A DNA stretch of 9,514 bases, from positions 1 through 9,514 of the forward strand of contig JBGUKW010000175.1 of the NCBI GenBank assembly GCA_045114665.1, in the 5' to 3' direction. Positions 5,999 through 9,514 of this stretch are shown here, one piece after another. The DNA is from CADAWZ01 sp045114665 (GTDB lineage Bacteria; Vulcanimicrobiota; CADAWZ01). The translations under genes were made by a program, and so were the position numbers. The notes below the pieces were generated by a model, which was not told the DNA's origin, did no database searches, and was given only the letters and a program-made list of their open reading frames with translations. How positions within the stretch are numbered: position 1 is the stretch's first letter; each line of letters begins with the position of its first letter.

Positions 5999-7741
5999 TT
6001 GTTTAATCTTTTCACTAAAAATAAATTTCATAAAGACCTTATAGTTTTTCAAAATGATATTTCATCAAGATATTTTGAAGCCTATTCGAGAGAACTTTTA
6101 GCTTCTGCTTCGATAGCTAAATCAAGTGGTTTTTCTGTTGAATATATAAAATATTCACAATTTGATAAAAATAGCGATAACGACAAAGTTTTTATTCTAA
6201 ATATGTTTAGTCCTAAGCTATTTCTTTTTGAAACAGATGGTTTTAATTTGCAAAGTGTCTTGAAAGCCTCTTCTTTTATAAGAAAAGAGATTCCAGATTC
6301 AAAAATTGCATTGATTTGTTGTGAAGATATAGCAAATAAAATATCATCTTTAGATGTTTTTAATTATTTTATTTTGTTTGATTCAGATTTGGTAATTGTT
6401 GATATTTTGAAAAATATTGATACCATTACCGAAAAGATTTTTAATCCAATTTGTGATTCTGAAGAAAAAACGACTTTTTTAAATTTTGATTTAGTTCCAG
6501 TTTTACCTCAGATACCTTATTTTTCTTCTCGTCATGCAGATGAAATAGGAAATTTTGCATATAAAAACAAAAAGTCAGAAGTTTTGTATTCGCCAGAAAG
6601 AGTTATTTTTGAATTAAAGCAACTTATAAACGCAAATGTCAAACAGATTAATATCTCGGATTTTGCTTTTATGAAAGATGAAAAGCGTTTTGAAAAGATA
6701 TGTTTAAGTTTAAGTGAATTGAAAAAAACTGTAGAAATGCCTTGTATTTCTTGTTTTGCAGATATAAAAATTTTATCTGAACATCAAGAATATTTTGATT
6801 TGATGAAAAATGCAGGAATTAAAGTTGTAAATATTGTTATTGGTTCTTCTGATTTGGATTCAAGAAAATTTTATGGTCTTGATTTTAAAAATGAGGAATT
6901 AGAAAAAATTGTAAAATATGCATCATCTTGTGGTGAGATTTTGTTAAATGGCATTTTTTATGTAGCTTCTCCTTATGATAATGAACAAAAAATAAAAAAA
7001 TCATGTGTATATGCAGTTTATCTTTCCAATCTTTATCCTTTATGCTTTGATGTATCTGTTAAGAGCATTTATCCTAAAATAGGCTCAATCATGTATGATT
7101 TTGTGAAGACAGAAGACTTTGGATTTAAAGATGGATTTTTATATACAGATGATCCTGATTTTGAATTTTTGTCAGATTTTTCAAGTCCAATTTATTTTAC
7201 TTCTAATATGAATTTAGAAAAAATTCAGAATTGTATTGAATATTTTAATAATATTATTGTTGAAAATTTAAGACAACAACTCATTTCTCCAGATGTAAAT
7301 AGCATTATTTTTCATAATAAATTATATGAAGATTATTTTTACATCTCTTATAATTATTCAATACTCAAAAATTTGTTTGCCTATATTTATAAGTATATTA
7401 ATTTACTTGAATATCCTTATTTCTTTAGGATCGACAATGTTAGTAAGGAAGAGCTTTTGGATTCTTTTCCTGTAAAGGCTTTATCTTTAGATTATTATCA
7501 GCCTTATAAAAATACTGGATATATTTTTGAACAGTCTCCAATGCCTATAACTATAACAGATGATATTGAAGTTTCAGCGTTTGAATATTCTTTGGGCAAG
7601 TTGAAATTAAAAGATATCGTAAAGAGAATTATTGCTGATTTTCCTGACAAAAAGCTAGATGAATCTGATTTGATTGACAATAAATTGATACCATTTTATA
7701 AAAGAATGGAAGATAATTTTATAATTTTGTTCTTTAGATAA
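5999..7741 (+). CDS. cysteine-less radical SAM paralogue (predicted pseudoenzyme) with PqqD-like C-terminus
   Basis: A 580-residue protein aligning end to end, by eye, with the upstream radical SAM enzyme. Its N-terminus keeps the B12-domain pattern (LASASIAKSSGFSVEYIK matches LLSIATVLKNSGYSVK), but the glycine motif is replaced by ICCED and VGEGE by a hydrophobic-acidic stretch. The barrel continues at about 170-390 with SPERVIFELKQLI matching EPKRVIDDL, NISDFAF matching NITDDTF, and a Gly-Ile-Lys-Val-Val strand. At the cluster site, around His179, the three cysteines are absent, leaving HADEIGNF where CPFACAFC stands upstream. No CxxxCxxC occurs elsewhere; CISC near 247-250 lies at another position. 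It should therefore not bind the SAM-cleaving cluster. The C-terminal module (530-580) repeats GKLKLKDI, LIPFYKRMEDNF and the terminal FFR. The long intact frame argues for a maintained role, for example as a partner or regulatory subunit. The start is TTG; the stop overlaps the next ATG. Confidence 0.8.
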   Translation: MFNLFTKNKFHKDLIVFQNDISSRYFEAYSRELLASASIAKSSGFSVEYIKYSQFDKNSDNDKVFILNMFSPKLFLFETDGFNLQSVLKASSFIRKEIPDSKIALICCEDIANKISSLDVFNYFILFDSDLVIVDILKNIDTITEKIFNPICDSEEKTTFLNFDLVPVLPQIPYFSSRHADEIGNFAYKNKKSEVLYSPERVIFELKQLINANVKQINISDFAFMKDEKRFEKICLSLSELKKTVEMPCISCFADIKILSEHQEYFDLMKNAGIKVVNIVIGSSDLDSRKFYGLDFKNEELEKIVKYASSCGEILLNGIFYVASPYDNEQKIKKSCVYAVYLSNLYPLCFDVSVKSIYPKIGSIMYDFVKTEDFGFKDGFLYTDDPDFEFLSDFSSPIYFTSNMNLEKIQNCIEYFNNIIVENLRQQLISPDVNSIIFHNKLYEDYFYISYNYSILKNLFAYIYKYINLLEYPYFFRIDNVSKEELLDSFPVKALSLDYYQPYKNTGYIFEQSPMPITITDDIEVSAFEYSLGKLKLKDIVKRIIADFPDKKLDESDLIDNKLIPFYKRMEDNFIILFFR

Positions 7742-8805
7742 TGTTTATTGAAAATTTACCTTTTGAAAAATTTTTGACAATTCCAAATAAGATCGCTCTA
7801 ATTGATTTTGATACTGGCAGAACTTTTACTTATAGAGAGTTTTTTGAAAAAACATCATCTCTTGCTGATTTTTTATTTAGAAAGCAAAAGATAAATCATG
7901 GAGATTGTGTTTGTTCAATTTCTTCCGATTTATTGTTTAATTCTATATTGTTTTTTGCTTGTACATCACTTGGAGCAGTTTTTTTATATTTACCAACAAA
8001 AATTGATTTAGAAACTTATAGAGTTTTTCCAAAGATTGTTTTTGAGGAAGAAGATATTTCTTTTATCGACAGTTTACCTCAAAAATTTTATAATTTTTCT
8101 GAAATTGAGGTTTTTGAGTCTGACCCTGTATTTTTGAGTTTAGATGAAGATTTAAGTTCGTTCAGAGTTTTTTCTTATTCTGCTATTTTGTCTGATTCTT
8201 TGACTTCAATATTTTCTAAAAATATAAATTTTAATTCTGTCGCTTTGTCTTCTCTAAATTTTGGTAATATTGAATCTTTGACAAGTAATTTTCTTCCAAT
8301 TTTGCTTTTTGGTGGAACAGTTGTTTTTTCTAAAGAACAAAAAGATTTTTCATCTCTAAATTTGAATTTTGTTTCTAGTCGGGTTTGTTTTTTTGATGGC
8401 ATTAAATTAAAATCATCTCCAATTTGTGAGATCTTTTTTAAATCAAGAGATGAATTGAAAGTTATTGAGAACTTAAATAAGAAAATAAAAAATGTTGTTC
8501 CAATGTTTTCATTTTGTGGAGTTGGAATTTATTCATTTTTTAGGGAAGGTTTTGATTTTAGTAGTTTAGATTTTTTCCCTCTTGGAAAAGCTGGTTATAA
8601 TATGAAAATTAGAATTGTTGACCAAGATAATATTGTAAGAGATTGTGAAGAGGGAGAAGTAGGTAATTTTGCAATGAGAGGAAAAAATATTTTTTCTGGA
8701 TTTTGGAATGATCCTTTCAGGACTTCTTCTTATTTGCAAAAAGGTTGGACAAGATTCGATTTGAAAGGTTTTTGTAAAAACGGAAGATTTTTTGTGAAAT
8801 TGTAG
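7741..8805 (+). CDS. degenerate, truncated AMP-binding (ANL superfamily) protein
   Basis: A 354-residue protein recognisable at both ends as the large N-terminal domain of acyl/aryl-CoA or amino-acid adenylating enzymes. Residues about 12-90 follow the family opening: IPNKIALIDF, FTYREF, GD, then CTSLGAVFLYL. Residues 282-344 match the later core: GKAGYNMKIRIVDQDN, EGEVGNFAMRGKNIFSGFWNDP, GWTRFDLKG. Asp340 fits the ribose-binding aspartate. The region following Asp128, where the TSGTTGxPK P-loop should be, has no Gly/Thr-rich loop, and the YGxTE position (about 256-262) reads FSFCGVG. The protein stops just before the hinge, so the roughly 120-residue C-terminal subdomain with the catalytic lysine is absent. 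I see no continuation in another frame; TAG is quickly followed by TGA. Catalytic adenylation is unlikely; it may bind a ligand or partner. Its ATG overlaps the preceding stop by 1 base (TAATG), suggesting translational coupling. Confidence 0.75.
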   Translation: MFIENLPFEKFLTIPNKIALIDFDTGRTFTYREFFEKTSSLADFLFRKQKINHGDCVCSISSDLLFNSILFFACTSLGAVFLYLPTKIDLETYRVFPKIVFEEEDISFIDSLPQKFYNFSEIEVFESDPVFLSLDEDLSSFRVFSYSAILSDSLTSIFSKNINFNSVALSSLNFGNIESLTSNFLPILLFGGTVVFSKEQKDFSSLNLNFVSSRVCFFDGIKLKSSPICEIFFKSRDELKVIENLNKKIKNVVPMFSFCGVGIYSFFREGFDFSSLDFFPLGKAGYNMKIRIVDQDNIVRDCEEGEVGNFAMRGKNIFSGFWNDPFRTSSYLQKGWTRFDLKGFCKNGRFFVKL

Positions 8806-8924
8806 TGATTGAGTGAAAAATATTTCTAATTTTTCTCCTTGCACATAAGCATGGAAATCAATTTTTTAGTTCATAGGGTGTGTTGATAAACTTTATTTTT
8901 TAAAAATTATTTTTTCCTATCATT

Positions 8925-8932
8925 GGGGGGAG
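8925..8932 (+). promoter_or_regulatory. G-run ribosome binding site of smpB
   Basis: GGGGGGAG lies 10 nt before ATG 8943. The spacing is slightly long, but no alternative in-frame start exists upstream: a TAG lies immediately before the ATG. It resembles the G-run before the TPR gene. Confidence 0.65.
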
Positions 8933-8942
8933 ACAGACATAG

Positions 8943-9392
8943 ATGACTGAAGGTATAAAGATTTTAGCTCAAAATAAAAAAGCATGGCATGAATATTTTA
9001 TTGAAGAAAGATTTGAAGCTGGAATTGTTTTGATGGGAACAGAAGTTAAATCACTTAGAATGGGAAAAGCAAATTTAAGCGATTCCTATGTTAAAATACA
9101 AAATGGTGAAATGTGGCTTCTTGGTACGCATATTTCACCATATAAAGAAGGTAATATATTTAACCATGAACCTGTTAGAAAAAGAAAACTTTTAATGCAT
9201 AAAAGTCAAATTGCAAAATTGACAACAAAAGTTGATGAAAAAGGATTTTCTCTTATTCCTGTAAAGATGTATCTTTCAAAAGGCAAAATCAAGATAGAGA
9301 TCGCTCTTGCAAAAGGTAAAAAACTTTATGATAAGAGAGATTCGATAACGACTAAACAATTTAAAAAAGATAAGGCAAACATGGGCTTATAA
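8943..9392 (+). CDS. smpB: SsrA (tmRNA)-binding protein SmpB
   Basis: A 149-residue protein, close to the usual 150-160. SmpB binds tmRNA and delivers it with EF-Tu to stalled ribosomes in trans-translation. Family hallmarks are clear: HEYFIEERFEAGIVL at 16-30, GTEVKSLR at 32-39, ANLSDSYVKIQNGEMWL at 43-59, HISPYKEGN at 63-71 and HEPVRKRKLLMHK at 75-87. The OB-fold barrel ends with ALAKGKKLYDKRD (121-133). A basic tail follows (134-149); in the family it folds into a helix in the empty mRNA channel. The tail is a little short but complete. A 137-bp gap and a G-run ribosome binding site separate it from the preceding unit, so it may have its own promoter. No tmRNA gene is visible nearby. Confidence 0.97.
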   Translation: MTEGIKILAQNKKAWHEYFIEERFEAGIVLMGTEVKSLRMGKANLSDSYVKIQNGEMWLLGTHISPYKEGNIFNHEPVRKRKLLMHKSQIAKLTTKVDEKGFSLIPVKMYLSKGKIKIEIALAKGKKLYDKRDSITTKQFKKDKANMGL

Positions 9393-9415
9393 AGAGAATT
9401 TGATTTAAATTTTTT

Positions 9416-9444
9416 TTGCTTTTTTTTAATTATTGTTGTATAAT
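9416..9444 (+). promoter_or_regulatory. candidate sigma-70 promoter for the gene at the right edge
   Basis: TTGCTT (9416-9421) and a perfect TATAAT (9439-9444) are separated by 17 bp, and the ATG of the next gene is about 28 bases beyond the -10 box. The -35 match is only 3 of 6, and the region is a T-run, so chance similarity is possible. Confidence 0.5.
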
Positions 9445-9472
9445 AAAATAAAAAATAGAAAGAAAATATTTT

Positions 9473-9514
9473 ATGACAGAGCAACTACCAGAAATTGTAA
9501 AGCCTAAACTTGAT
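9473..9514 (+). CDS. start of a downstream gene, cut by the window edge
   Basis: Fourteen codons from ATG 9473 are open to the window end (MTEQLPEIVKPKLD). The ATG follows a plausible promoter. The Shine-Dalgarno is weak: AGAAAGAAAA is the best purine run. An opening that leads to Lys-Pro-Lys-Leu-Asp is reminiscent of Rpn/PD-(D/E)XK putative transposase-nuclease proteins, which often begin with a short leader and then a Lys-x-Asp-x-Val-Phe-Lys motif. The decisive residues lie outside the window, so the product is left unnamed. Confidence 0.45.
   Translation, partial: MTEQLPEIVKPKLD

Noticed and set aside
8815..8835. GAAAAAT/ATTTTTC hairpin after the ANL-like gene as a terminator
   Set aside because: The stem is almost purely A-T with only one G-C pair and has no following T-tract, so stability is doubtful.
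8851..8886. 11-residue open frame before smpB as a RiPP precursor or leader peptide
   Set aside because: It has no ribosome binding site and no leader/core features, and such short frames are expected by chance.
8806..8942. Hidden frameshifted C-terminal domain of the ANL-like protein
   Set aside because: All three forward frames have stops soon after 8805, and no family motif (the hinge or the glycine-rich loop that follows it) can be read in any frame.

Overview
This is a bacterial window of very low GC content. Every convincing gene lies on the + strand, and gene spacing is tight. The SmpB gene near the right end proves a bacterial chromosome or chromosome-derived contig. The exported coiled-coil protein, the frequent TTG starts and the Lys/Asn/Ile-rich proteins fit an AT-rich, probably diderm lineage. 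Nothing here fixes the phylum, and no integrase, insertion sequence, CRISPR array, tRNA or rRNA is visible.

Layout. Positions 1-60 may hold the tail of an upstream gene, ending in a small hairpin. Next is a monocistronic-looking gene (137-1687) for a secreted protein: signal peptide, one IPT/TIG Ig-like domain, a second beta-rich stretch, then about 285 residues of Lys/Glu/Ala coiled coil that include a 120-bp tandem repeat. A strong intrinsic terminator (1701-1741) closes it.

A second transcription unit appears to run from 1834 to 8805. It encodes a 16-17-repeat TPR protein with a long acidic N-terminus, a cobalamin-binding-type radical SAM enzyme, a full-length paralogue of that enzyme lacking the iron-sulfur cysteines, and a short, degenerate AMP-binding (ANL) protein that lacks the ATP-binding P-loop and the C-terminal subdomain. 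Gaps are 18 bp, 112 bp (with two hairpins) and a 1-bp TAATG overlap. The two radical SAM-type proteins share a C-terminal module of about 50 residues that resembles a PqqD/RRE-type winged helix and ends in the same Phe-Phe-Arg. One apparently active enzyme beside two apparent pseudoenzymes and a TPR scaffold is the most interesting content here. It could be an undescribed modification system, but no substrate or precursor peptide is visible.

After a 137-bp gap comes smpB (8943-9392), the tmRNA-binding protein of trans-translation. It is followed by a plausible sigma-70 promoter and the first 14 codons of another gene cut by the window edge.

Apparent function comes from motif reading alone. 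Domain boundaries are approximate, and the PqqD-like and pseudo-ANL assignments need profile searches.
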